From NCBI GenBank assembly GCA_016869025.1, contig VGFA01000023.1, positions 1-42,869 of the forward strand: DNA of 42,869 nucleotides, written 5' to 3'. Under the pieces are notes generated by a model. The model was not told the DNA's origin, did not search any database, and was given only the letters and a program-made list of their open reading frames with translations. Positions 7,838 through 19,008 of this stretch are shown one piece after another. Origin of the DNA: Armatimonadota bacterium (GTDB lineage Bacteria; Sysuimicrobiota; Sysuimicrobiia; Sysuimicrobiales; Humicultoraceae). The translations under genes and the position numbers were made by a program. Every line of letters begins with the position of its first letter. The stretch's first letter is position 1.

Positions 7838-9097
7838 ATGACGGTGTGGAGAGCAACATGGCTCATCCTGGTGGTTGCCCTCGTGGTTGCGCTGCTGCCG
7901 CTGTCAAGCAGCGTGGCACAGCCGAGGCCAACCCTGAACCTCGTCTCGATGTCGGACCGCTTCTCCGGCGCGCTCACCCGGATGGCGCCGGAGTTCGAAC
8001 GGGAGACCGGCATCAAGGTCAACGTCACGATCCAGAGCTACGCCGAGCTGTACTCCCGGGCCATCGCGGACTTCGTGGGCCGCACTGGGGGAGCCGACCT
8101 CTATACGGTGGACATCGTCTGGACCGGGGAGTGGGGGGAGAACGGCTACCTGTTGGACCTGACCCCCATGATCCAGCGCGACCGCGCCGCGATCGCCTAC
8201 GATGATGTCTTCCCGTCGGTGTGGAAGTTGGGCGGCTGGCAGGGCAAGCAGTACGCCTTTCCCCTCGCCGCCTACGCGGGCGTGCTCGCCTATAACAAGA
8301 AGGTCCTCACGGACGCGGGCATCAAGCCGCCGCGGAGCGTGCCCGAGTTCGCAATGGCCATCCAGAAGCTCACCGGCGACGGGCGCTATGGCATCGTCAT
8401 GAACGGCGCCAGGGGGGCACCGTGTGCGCAGGACTGGATGTACCATATGTTGATACACGGCGGCAGTATCCTGGACAAGGAGGGGATGCCCGCCCTCAAC
8501 ACCCCGGTCAACGTGCGCGCCCTCACGTTCTTCGCGGACATGTTCAAGTACGCGCCGCCGGGCGCCACCAGCTACGCCTGGGGTGACCGCGAGCTGGCGT
8601 TCCGCAGCGGGGTGGCCATGATGCAGATCGCCTGGTCCACCGGCGTCCGGGCCCATCGCGATCCCTCGATGTCCAAGGTGGCCACGATCAGCGACATCAC
8701 GACTCTGCCCCAGGCCGCGGGCGCTCCCACACGCTACCCGCTGGGCGGATGGAGCATTGGCATCAACCGCGACTCCCGCAACAAGGAGGCGGCCTGGCAG
8801 TTCATCAAGTGGATCACCTCGCAGCGCATGCGGCGGGAGTTCGTGCGCCTGGGCGGTGAACCCATCCGCCGCAGCGAGACGTCGGACTCCACGCTCCTGG
8901 CGGAGTTCCCGTGGTTTGCGATGGTGGGCAAGTCCTTTGAGAATGCCGACGGCGATTTCCGGCCACGCATCCGGCAGTACCCGCGGATCCAGGACATCCT
9001 GGGTCTTGAGGTCAACCTGGTCATAACCGGCCAGAAGTCCCCTAAGGCAGCTCTGGACGACGCTCAGGCCAAGGCGATGCCGCTGTTTGGGCGGTAG
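7838..9097 (+). CDS. ABC importer solute-binding protein (sugar type)
   Basis: A 419-aa extracytoplasmic solute-binding protein of the sugar type. The first 28 residues are a signal peptide ending at SSSVAQ with no lipobox Cys, so it should be released by signal peptidase I rather than lipid-anchored. The mature part has LAYNKKVLTDAGI, the usual YPLGGWSIGINRDSRNKEA and AWQFIKWITS. I chose ATG 7838 because GGGAGG (7824-7829) sits 8 nt upstream; the in-frame GTG at 7829 overlaps that SD. It delivers ligand to the two permeases that follow. The ligand is unknown. Confidence 0.92.
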   Translation: MTVWRATWLILVVALVVALLPLSSSVAQPRPTLNLVSMSDRFSGALTRMAPEFERETGIKVNVTIQSYAELYSRAIADFVGRTGGADLYTVDIVWTGEWGENGYLLDLTPMIQRDRAAIAYDDVFPSVWKLGGWQGKQYAFPLAAYAGVLAYNKKVLTDAGIKPPRSVPEFAMAIQKLTGDGRYGIVMNGARGAPCAQDWMYHMLIHGGSILDKEGMPALNTPVNVRALTFFADMFKYAPPGATSYAWGDRELAFRSGVAMMQIAWSTGVRAHRDPSMSKVATISDITTLPQAAGAPTRYPLGGWSIGINRDSRNKEAAWQFIKWITSQRMRREFVRLGGEPIRRSETSDSTLLAEFPWFAMVGKSFENADGDFRPRIRQYPRIQDILGLEVNLVITGQKSPKAALDDAQAKAMPLFGR

Positions 9098-9103
9098 AAC
9101 AAG

Positions 9104-10045
9104 GTGGGCGAGTACACCGGAGCGACCGCGGACCGCTCGGCAGTAGCGGCCGCGCGCCCGGTGGAGAAGTGGCTGAAGCGGCTGGGGTTGCTCCCCTGGG
9201 CAGCCCCAGCCCTTCTGTTCATGCTGTGCTTTGCTTTCTACCCTCTGGGCTACTCTTTGTATATCTCCTTCTTCAACTACAGCCTGACGGATCCGACCCA
9301 GGCTCAGAAGTTCACCGGGCTCGCCAATTACCTGAAGGCGTTCGCGGATCCGGCCTTCCGCATCGCCGCCTTGAACTCGGTGTTGTTCGTGACCCTGGCC
9401 GTGGGCATCCAGACGGTGCTCGGCCTGGCCATCGCCGTGCTGCTGAACCGCGACCGGCCAGGCGCCCCGCTGGTCCGCACGCTACTGCTGGCGCCGTTGA
9501 CCCTCACGCCCATCGTCGTGGCGCTGGTCTGGAGAGCGTTGTACAACGCCGACTACGGGGTGTTCTCCTACTATCTGAAAGAGCTCGGTGTGCACATCGG
9601 GCGCGGTCCGATCGGCGAACCGTCCACGGCGCTCCTGGCCCTCGTCATAGTGGATGTCTGGCAGTGGACCCCGTTGGTGGCCTTGATGCTCCTCGCCGGT
9701 CTGCGCAGTCAGAGCGCCGATCTCTTTGAGGCGGCCCAGATTGACGGCGCCTCGGGGTGGCAGCAGTTCTGGTGCGTGGCCCTGCCCCTGCTGCGCCCGA
9801 TTCTTATCGTCGCCCTGCTGATCCGGACCATGGACGTCTTCAAGCTTTTCGACTCGGTCTTCGTCGTCACGGGCGGAGGGCCCGGCTACGCCACCGAGGT
9901 GATGAACCACTACATCTTCAAGACCGGCCTGACCTTTTTCGACATGGGGTACGCGGCGGCGATGTCCAACCTGCTGCTGGTTCTCATCGGCCTGTTTACC
10001 GCCGCCTACTTCCGCGCCATCGGGCAGCTGGGGGTTACCCAATGA
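9104..10045 (+). CDS. Sugar ABC importer permease, MalF/UgpA type
   Basis: A 313-aa inner-membrane protein with about six hydrophobic segments; the first begins near residue 27 (LPWAAPALLFMLCFAFYPLG). The ATPase-coupling EAA loop is EAAQIDGASGWQQFWCVALP in the C-terminal third. The GTG start at 9104 lies 6 bp after the binding-protein stop. It pairs with the next permease (4-bp ATGA overlap) to form the translocation path. No ATPase gene is present in the cluster. Confidence 0.92.
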   Translation: MGEYTGATADRSAVAAARPVEKWLKRLGLLPWAAPALLFMLCFAFYPLGYSLYISFFNYSLTDPTQAQKFTGLANYLKAFADPAFRIAALNSVLFVTLAVGIQTVLGLAIAVLLNRDRPGAPLVRTLLLAPLTLTPIVVALVWRALYNADYGVFSYYLKELGVHIGRGPIGEPSTALLALVIVDVWQWTPLVALMLLAGLRSQSADLFEAAQIDGASGWQQFWCVALPLLRPILIVALLIRTMDVFKLFDSVFVVTGGGPGYATEVMNHYIFKTGLTFFDMGYAAAMSNLLLVLIGLFTAAYFRAIGQLGVTQ

Positions 10046-10875
10046 AGATGCGGCGGCGCCGGCGGGCGGCCGACGTGATCACATACGCGCTGCTTACCCT
10101 GATCTTGGGGTTCTTCCTTTTCCCGATCGTGTGGCTGCTCTTGACCTCGCTGAAGCCCGCACGCGACGCATTTGCGATCCCACCGGTGTGGGTCTTCCGT
10201 CCGATCCTGGATAACTTCCGTAACGTGTTCGCCATGGTGCCCGTCGCGGCATACTTGAAGAACAGCCTGACGATCGCGCTGGGGACAACGGCGCTGTCGC
10301 TGGTGCTCGGCGTGCCCGCCGGATACGGGCTCGCCCGCACCATGTCGCGCGCCGCCGGGAACTCCGCGCTCCTGATGCTGGCGATCCGCATGGCGCCGCC
10401 AGTGGCGCTGCTGATTCCGTTCTACCTAGTGATGCGGGACATGCGCCTGCTGGGCACATACCTGGCGGTGATCCTGCTGCAGAGCGTTTTCAACACCACC
10501 TTCGTGACCTGGATGATGCGCGGCTACTTCCACTCACTGCCTGCCGACCTGGAGCTGGCGGCGCTGACCGACGGCTGTACCAGGTTCGGCGCGTTCTGGC
10601 GCGTGGCGCTGCCGCTTGCCGTGCCCGGAGTGGCGACCGCGGCTATCTTCACCTTCACCTTCTCATGGAACGACTTCCTCCTGCCGATGCTGCTGTCGGG
10701 ACGCACGACGCGAACGCTGACCCTGGGTATCCTGGAGACGATGAGCACCTACGAGATCGGCTGGAACAACATGGCCGCAATCGGGATGATCACCGTATTG
10801 CCCGTGCTGCTACTGGGATATATCCTGCAGCCGTACTATGTCCGTGGGCTTACCCTGGGCGCGGTCCGGGAGTAG
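10042..10875 (+). CDS. Sugar ABC importer permease, MalG/UgpE type
   Basis: A 277-aa permease starting at ATG 10042, which overlaps the stop of the first permease (ATGA). It has an Arg-rich cytoplasmic start (MKMRRRRR), a first membrane helix at about residues 12-33 and five more helices. The EAA-type loop reads ELAALTDGCTRFGAFWRVAL. The ATG 10042 start is chosen because it is translationally coupled and begins just before the first helix. It forms the second half of the importer; an ATPase encoded elsewhere must power it. Confidence 0.92.
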   Translation: MKMRRRRRAADVITYALLTLILGFFLFPIVWLLLTSLKPARDAFAIPPVWVFRPILDNFRNVFAMVPVAAYLKNSLTIALGTTALSLVLGVPAGYGLARTMSRAAGNSALLMLAIRMAPPVALLIPFYLVMRDMRLLGTYLAVILLQSVFNTTFVTWMMRGYFHSLPADLELAALTDGCTRFGAFWRVALPLAVPGVATAAIFTFTFSWNDFLLPMLLSGRTTRTLTLGILETMSTYEIGWNNMAAIGMITVLPVLLLGYILQPYYVRGLTLGAVRE

Positions 10876-10889
10876 GAGGGTGATACCGA

Positions 10890-12181
10890 ATGACCTTTGA
10901 CCTGATCATCCGCCATGCGCAGTTGCGCCAGCGTGCCGGCCTGGCCGACATCGGCATCGCGGGCGGCAGAATCGCGGCCGTTGAGCCGCGCCTCCCCACC
11001 GAGGGAGCCCAGGAGATTGACGCCGCGGGCCGCTTGGTGACCGAGCCTTTTGTGGACTGCCACTTCCACATAGACAAGTCGTTCTTCGGCGAGTCCGTGG
11101 GGCGGTACGACTACCCCCTCAAACCGCTGGGCGGGCCGGATGAGCTGTTCGAGGGCGAGGTCAGGTCTGGCATGCAGGAGTATGAGTTGCTCCACAGCAA
11201 CGTGGTGCCCATCGAGCACACGTGGGCCTTCAAGCGACGGTACACGCCGCCTGAGGTCGCCGGCAGGGTCGGCCGTGCGCTCGAGCTCGCCCTCGCCCAT
11301 GGGACGCTGGCGATGCGCATGTTTGTGGATGTGGACTCGTTCGCAGGCCTGCGCGCGCTGGAAGGGGTGCTGCTAGCGCGGGAGCGATTTGGACGCACCA
11401 TGACGCTCCAGGTGTGCGCCTTTCCACAGGAGGGCCTGCTGACCAATCCCGCATCACTAGACCTGATGCGGCAGGCGATGGAGATGGGCGCCGACGTGGT
11501 CGGCGGAATCCCGTTCATCGAGCTGGACGACGAGGGCGCCCGGCAGCACATTGACTACTGCTTCGATCTGGCGAAGCTCTTCGACCGCGATGTGCACGTG
11601 CTGTGCGACGACGCGCCCAACCCCAACTTCCGGACGCTGGAGATGTTGGCCGCGAAGACGATCCGCGAGGGGTACCACGGCCGGGTCTCCTCGGGCCACA
11701 ACGGCGCCCTGCGCGTCTACCCGGATGCGCACGCCGCCAGGGTCATCAACCTGGTCAGGCAGGCCCGGATCAACATCGTGGCGAACCCGAACGTCAACGC
11801 GCTTGGGACCCTCACGCGCGTGAACGAGCTGATGGCCGCCGGCGTAAACGTCTGCTCAGGGCAGGACGACCTGGACAACTTCTACTACCCTCTGGGCCGC
11901 GCGGACTTGCTGGACTCAATGAACTTCATGGTCCACCTGGCGCACCTGGCCACGCCGCAAGGGTTCGAGGTCGCCTTCGACATCGTAACGCGTAACGGGG
12001 CGAGAACCCTGGGGCTGTCAGGGTACGGACTCGAGGTCGGCGCCGAGGCCAACTTGCTTGTCTTCGACGGGAAGAACCTGCACGATGTTCTCCAGATGCA
12101 GGCCGATCGCAACCACGTGATCGCCCGCGGCCGGGTCGTTGCGAGAACCACACGGCAGCGGCACATTGAGTTGATCCGCGA

Positions 12182-12185
<4 letters not shown>
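10890..12185 (+). CDS. Cytosine-deaminase-like amidohydrolase with altered site
   Basis: A 431-aa metal-dependent hydrolase of the cytosine deaminase/amidohydrolase group, with a good SD (GGAGGGTGA). Visible family landmarks are VDCHFHIDKSF (HxH metal motif), SGHNGAL (the later His), NIVANPNVNALGTLTR, and SGQDDLDNFYYPLG (metal Asp). The segment that in E. coli CodA reads HCDE, with the third His ligand and catalytic Glu, here reads VHVLCDDA, so these positions differ or are shifted. I therefore would not call it cytosine deaminase; it may hydrolyse another cyclic amide or amidine. It overlaps the creatininase-like gene by 4 bp (ATGA), which suggests consecutive hydrolytic steps. Confidence 0.85.
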
Positions 12186-15072
<2,887 letters not shown>

Positions 15073-15103
15073 ACGGCCAGCGCAACGCGAGCGGTGGTGA
15101 CGC

Positions 15104-15613
15104 ATGAGGCGAATCCTGATCTGGATTGCGATTCTTGTGCTTGCGGCGGCGCTCGTCTGGTGGACGCAACTGCGTCCACAGGAGGCGCGCGCTCCCGTGT
15201 TCTTCGTGGGGACGGCCGACGGTGCAGGCACGATCGTTCAGGTCCAGCGCACGGTGCGCGGCCGCGGGGCCGAGGAGTTGCTCCGAGGCGCGTTCGAGGC
15301 GCTGCTGGCTGGTCCGACTGCGCAGGAGCGCGCAAGGGGGTTGACCAGCGAGATCCCTACCGGGACGCGGCTGCGGGGCCTTTCCGTCCGTGAAGGGATC
15401 GTCACGGTGGATCTCTCCGAGGCCGTTGGCTCAGGTGGCGGATCGGCCAGCATGCAGGGACGGCTCTGGCAGATCGTCTACACGGGCACCGCGCATCCGG
15501 CCGCGCGGCAGGTGCGGCTGATCATCGAGGGAGAGGAGCGCCAGGCCTTGGGTGGGGAAGGTTTGCTGATAGACCGTCCCATCGCCAGGCCGCCGACCTA
15601 TCCCAGGTTCTAA
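15104..15613 (+). CDS. GerMN-domain membrane-anchored protein
   Basis: A 169-aa protein with one N-terminal membrane segment (residues about 4-22, ILIWIAILVLAAALVWW) and an outside GerMN domain (sporulation/spore germination fold). Typical pieces are FEALLAGPTAQERARGLTSE, LRGLSVREGIVTVDLSEA and LWQIVYTGTAHPAARQVRL. The domain is found in GerM and in LpqB-like lipoproteins and is thought to bind cell-wall components. No lipobox Cys is seen. It follows ligA by about 30 bp. Confidence 0.82.
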   Translation: MRRILIWIAILVLAAALVWWTQLRPQEARAPVFFVGTADGAGTIVQVQRTVRGRGAEELLRGAFEALLAGPTAQERARGLTSEIPTGTRLRGLSVREGIVTVDLSEAVGSGGGSASMQGRLWQIVYTGTAHPAARQVRLIIEGEERQALGGEGLLIDRPIARPPTYPRF

Positions 15614-15628
15614 GGGCCATCGCCGACC

Positions 15629-15696
15629 GGCCCGCAGGTCTCCCAGAAACCAGATTCCCGGAACCGGATCCCCGGGCAGGAGACCGTTTTCGGGCC
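15629..15696 (+). ncRNA. Structured 5' leader, three nested stems
   Basis: Three nested inverted repeats can form one long stem-loop. These are GGCCCG/CGGGCC (15629-15634 with 15691-15696), GGTCTCC/GGAGACC (15637-15643 with 15679-15685) and CCCGG/CCGGG (15657-15661 with 15672-15676). It lies immediately upstream of the Hfq-like fusion gene. It could be a cis-regulatory leader, and autoregulation by the encoded RNA-binding-like domain is an attractive idea (inference). No U-run follows, so it is not a standard terminator for the GerMN gene. Confidence 0.5.
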
Positions 15697-15741
15697 GCAG
15701 AAGAGTTGACTGCTTACACCCTTCGACAACGGAGCTGCCGG

Positions 15742-16893
15742 GTGCCTCGCGAGGTCTTCGCCGAAGAGATAGAGACCTTCTTGGAACGGCTCGATGCCGT
15801 CGCCGCCACGCGCGTCGTGGCCAACGAGGCGGGCGAGATAGATCGGATCTACGTGACCACAGAGTCCGCCCGCGACGACGGGGCGATCCGCCGCGCCATC
15901 ACCTCGGCGTTGATGAGCCAGTTCAACCTGCCCGTGGACGGGTGGCGGATCCAGATCGCCCACTTCGAGCCCACGCCTGAGGCGGAAAGCCTTCCTGAAT
16001 GCCGCCTGGTGCGCCTGGAAGAGACGATAACCGAGACGCTCACGCGGGCCCAGGTCGAGCTGCGCTACGAGCGCGACGGCGTGTCCAAAACCCTGATCGG
16101 AACCGCCCAGGCGCCGCCTGGCCAGGCGCACCGCCTGCGCACGGTGGCGGCGGCCGCGATCGAGGCGCTGCGCCCGCTGGCCCAGAGGTCTGGCAACAGG
16201 CCCTCGCTGGAGGGTCTGACGCTCATGCCGTTTGCCGGCGCGACGGTCGCCCTGGCCGCGATCAGCATGGCCTCGGAACGCGCCAGCCTGCTCCATGTGG
16301 GCGCCGCGGTGGTGTCCACGAGCGAGGCCGAGGCCGTGGTGAGCGCGGTCCTCGATGCCGTCCGCAAGCCGGTCCGGCCGGTGGAAAGGGCGGCAGGGGT
16401 CCGGCCTGACCGCAGGCATCAGATCGAGGGGCTGCGGCAGCACTATGAGCGGCTGCTCCGCCGGGAAGGCGCGTCGGCAGAGATGGCCGGGCCGGCGGTA
16501 AGGCCGGGGCCCGCAGAGATGGCCGGGCCCGCAGAAATGGCCGCGCCGGCGGTGCAGGACTCCGATCAGACACCGGCTGACATTCGTCCGGAACGTGAGG
16601 GAGGTGCTGCGATCGTGACGCGTGACGAGATGCGCGTGGACGTCCAGTCCGCAGCCAAGGCGCCGCCGCGCGCCTCGGTGGAGGACGCTTTCTACCGCCG
16701 GCTGGTGGTAACCGGTGCTCCGGTTCACATCCGGTGTCGCGACGGATACGAGATACCCACCGCAGTGGTCAAGGAGTTCGGGACGTACAGCCTTCTCGTT
16801 GAGGTCAACGGCGTGGTGGAGCTGATCTTCAAGCACGGGATCATCGCCATCCGTCCTTACGGCCCGCTGCCGCCCGAGACCGGTACTCCCTAG
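15742..16893 (+). CDS. Protein with C-terminal Hfq/Sm-like domain
   Basis: The 383-aa protein has four parts. An N-terminal alpha/beta unit (to about residue 75, including NEAGEIDRIYVTTES) is followed by a second alpha/beta unit (about 85-210). A low-complexity linker with repeated AEMAGPA units comes next, and the C-terminal ~70 residues (about 313-383) resemble bacterial Hfq. That part has an N-terminal helix with VEDAFYRRL (compare Hfq QDPFLNAL), an Sm1-like strand set, and an Sm2-like end, IFKHGIIAIRPYG (compare YKHAISTV). The KH pair of the Hfq proximal face is kept. I chose GTG 15742 (GGAG 7 nt upstream); an in-frame TTG at 15706 is the alternative. It stands just before the acyl-CoA carboxyltransferase, and its function is unknown. 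Confidence 0.8.
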   Translation: MPREVFAEEIETFLERLDAVAATRVVANEAGEIDRIYVTTESARDDGAIRRAITSALMSQFNLPVDGWRIQIAHFEPTPEAESLPECRLVRLEETITETLTRAQVELRYERDGVSKTLIGTAQAPPGQAHRLRTVAAAAIEALRPLAQRSGNRPSLEGLTLMPFAGATVALAAISMASERASLLHVGAAVVSTSEAEAVVSAVLDAVRKPVRPVERAAGVRPDRRHQIEGLRQHYERLLRREGASAEMAGPAVRPGPAEMAGPAEMAAPAVQDSDQTPADIRPEREGGAAIVTRDEMRVDVQSAAKAPPRASVEDAFYRRLVVTGAPVHIRCRDGYEIPTAVVKEFGTYSLLVEVNGVVELIFKHGIIAIRPYGPLPPETGTP

Positions 16894-16902
16894 TAGCAGT
16901 TC

Positions 16903-18450
16903 GTGCCGTCCGAGCGCCTGGAAGAGCTGCGTCGCCGCCGTGAACGGCTCCTGGCCATGGGGGGTCCGGAGCGCGTGCGGCGCCAGCACGAAGCAGGCAA
17001 GCTCACCGCGCGCGAACGGCTCGACCTCTTGCTGGATCCCGGATCGTTCGTGGAACTGGATCCCTTTGTCGTGCCCCGCAGCCGTGACTTCGGGCTGGAC
17101 CGCGTGGAAGCACCGGCCGACGGCGTCGTTACCGGCCACGGCGCCATAGACGGCCGGCCGGTGCACGTCTTCTCGCAGGACTTCACCGTGCTGGGCGGCT
17201 CGCTGGGCGAGGGACACGCAGCGAAGATCTGCAAGGTCATGGACCTGGCGATGAGGACCGGCACACCGGTCATCGGGCTCAACGATTCCGGCGGTGCGCG
17301 CATCCAGGAGGGCGTGGTCAGTCTCGGCGGGTACGCCGACATCTTCCTGCGCAACACCCTTGCCAGCGGCGTAATACCGCAGATCTCGGCGATCATGGGT
17401 CCGTGCGCCGGCGGCGCCGTCTACTCGCCGGCAATCACCGACTTCACCGTAATGGTCCGGGGCACCTCGTACATGTTCGTAACCGGCCCCCAGGTGGTAA
17501 GAACGGTCACGCGCGAGGAGGTCTCGTTCGAGGAGTTGGGCGGGGCGGACGTGCACGCGGGCCGGAGCGGCATCGCCCACTTCGTGGCCGAAGATGACGA
17601 GGAGTGTCTGCTGCTCCTGCGGCGCCTGATGAGCTACCTTCCCTCCAACAACCTGGACGACCCGCCTCGCAGGAATCCAACCGACGACCCCTCTCGCGCC
17701 GATCCAGCGCTCGACGATCTTGTGCCCGAGGACCCGTCCCGGCCCTACGACATGCACGTGGCGATCCAACGTATCGTAGACGACGGTGAGTTCCTGGAGG
17801 TCCACGCCGCGTTTGCGCGCAACCTCATCGTGGGCTTCTGCCGGCTGCACGGCTGGCCCGTGGGCGTCGTAGCCCAGCAGCCCGCGGTCATGGCCGGCGC
17901 GCTCGACATAGACGCTTCGGTCAAAGGTGCGCGGTTCGTGCGGTTCTGCGACGCCTTCAACATCCCCCTGCTCACCTTCGTGGACGTACCGGGCTTCCTG
18001 CCGGGCACGGCCCAGGAGCACGGCGGCATCATCAGGCACGGCGCCAAGCTGCTGTACGCCTATTGCGAGGCCACGGTGCCCAAGTTCACGGTGATTACGC
18101 GCAAGGCATACGGCGGGGCATACGACGTCATGTCCAGCGCTCATATCCGGGGTGACCTCAACCTGGCCTGGCCCACCGCCGAGATCGCCGTGATGGGTCC
18201 AGAGGGCGCGATTGACATCGTCTTCAGAAAGGAACTGGCCGAGGCCGCCGACCCTGAGGCACGCCGGCGCGAGCTCGTCGCCGACTACCGCGCGCGGTTC
18301 GCGACGCCCTACGTGGCGGCCGGCCGCGGGTACGTTGACGACGTGATCGAGCCGCACGAGACCCGCCGCCGTCTGATCTCCTCGCTCGATCTGCTGCGAC
18401 GCAAGCGCGCCACAAACCCCAGGCGCAAGCACGGCAACCTGCCGCTCTAG
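16903..18450 (+). CDS. pccB: Acyl-CoA carboxylase carboxyltransferase (propionyl-CoA type)
   Basis: A 515-aa carboxyltransferase that moves CO2 from carboxybiotin to an acyl-CoA. Features include [19 protein letters not shown], the N-terminal crotonase half ([25 protein letters not shown]) and the C-terminal half ([32 protein letters not shown]). Asp in GGAYDVM matches what I recall for propionyl-CoA-preferring beta subunits. The downstream methylmalonyl-CoA mutase and epimerase support propionyl-CoA as substrate. The GTG start at 16903 lies 9 bp after the Hfq-like gene. Partners are the biotin carboxylase (19009) and carrier (20496). Confidence 0.93.
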   Translation: MPSERLEELRRRRERLLAMGGPERVRRQHEAGKLTARERLDLLLDPGSFVELDPFVVPRSRDFGLDRVEAPADGVVTGHGAIDGRPVHVFSQDFTVLGGSLGEGHAAKICKVMDLAMRTGTPVIGLNDSGGARIQEGVVSLGGYADIFLRNTLASGVIPQISAIMGPCAGGAVYSPAITDFTVMVRGTSYMFVTGPQVVRTVTREEVSFEELGGADVHAGRSGIAHFVAEDDEECLLLLRRLMSYLPSNNLDDPPRRNPTDDPSRADPALDDLVPEDPSRPYDMHVAIQRIVDDGEFLEVHAAFARNLIVGFCRLHGWPVGVVAQQPAVMAGALDIDASVKGARFVRFCDAFNIPLLTFVDVPGFLPGTAQEHGGIIRHGAKLLYAYCEATVPKFTVITRKAYGGAYDVMSSAHIRGDLNLAWPTAEIAVMGPEGAIDIVFRKELAEAADPEARRRELVADYRARFATPYVAAGRGYVDDVIEPHETRRRLISSLDLLRRKRATNPRRKHGNLPL

Positions 18451-18526
18451 GCCAGAGGAATACAAGGACCGCAGGCGAAATCCCCCCGTAGAGTTCCTGT
18501 TGGGGTCCTGGAACTGCCGACGCCGC

Positions 18527-19000
18527 ATGAAGCTGCATCCTGTCCAGGCGGGTGATGCCCGCTTCCGCGAATGGCTGAGCCGATACCGGGAGGAGATCAC
18601 CGGTGAGGCGCCCACCGACGTGTTCCTGAACAAGTACCTCAAGGCGCTGTTTTCTCCTGTGAACAAGCGCCGGCACGTCTGGTGGGCGGTTGACGGCGGC
18701 CGCAAGGTCGGGTTTGTCGTTGCCGCTACGGGCAGACACTGGGCCGACCGCTCCCGCACCCACGCCCAGATCGGTGAGTTCTTCATCCATCCGCAGTACC
18801 GCCGCGAAGGACTGGGCCGGCGCCTGGCCCAGACGGTCATCGAGTGGCTGAAGTCCGAAGGCGTGGACGAGATTCAGTCAGGGGTGATCGCCGGCAACCT
18901 CAGGGGCCTTCGGTTCTGGGAGGCCATGGGGTTTCAGATCGCGCGCTACTCCCTGGTGTACCGCCCGGACCGGCCTCGCGAGCCCGACGAGGACGACTGA
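18527..19000 (+). CDS. GNAT-family N-acetyltransferase
   Basis: A 157-aa GNAT protein with the acetyl-CoA-binding motif A in FFIHPQYRREGLGRRLAQTV (Q/RxxGxG/A) and the motif B region NLRGLRFWEAMGFQIARYSL. I chose ATG 18527; the in-frame TTG at 18500 adds a poor N-terminus. It lies inside the carboxylase operon, 8 bp before the biotin carboxylase. Acetylation of a metabolic enzyme, or use of another acyl-CoA, is possible but not shown. Confidence 0.85.
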   Translation: MKLHPVQAGDARFREWLSRYREEITGEAPTDVFLNKYLKALFSPVNKRRHVWWAVDGGRKVGFVVAATGRHWADRSRTHAQIGEFFIHPQYRREGLGRRLAQTVIEWLKSEGVDEIQSGVIAGNLRGLRFWEAMGFQIARYSLVYRPDRPREPDEDD

Positions 19001-19008
19001 CCGCTCAG

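Noticed and set aside
18492-18515. Inverted repeat AGTTCC / GGAACT before the GNAT gene
   Set aside because: Only 6 bp with a 12-nt loop, no U-tract and no evident operator partner; it could easily be chance.
15610-18840. A 1076-codon open frame on the minus strand opposite the Hfq-like, carboxyltransferase and GNAT genes
   Set aside because: It is antisense to three well-supported genes, and its product is low-complexity and rich in His, Arg, Gly and Ala, as expected from the shadow frame of GC3-biased coding DNA.
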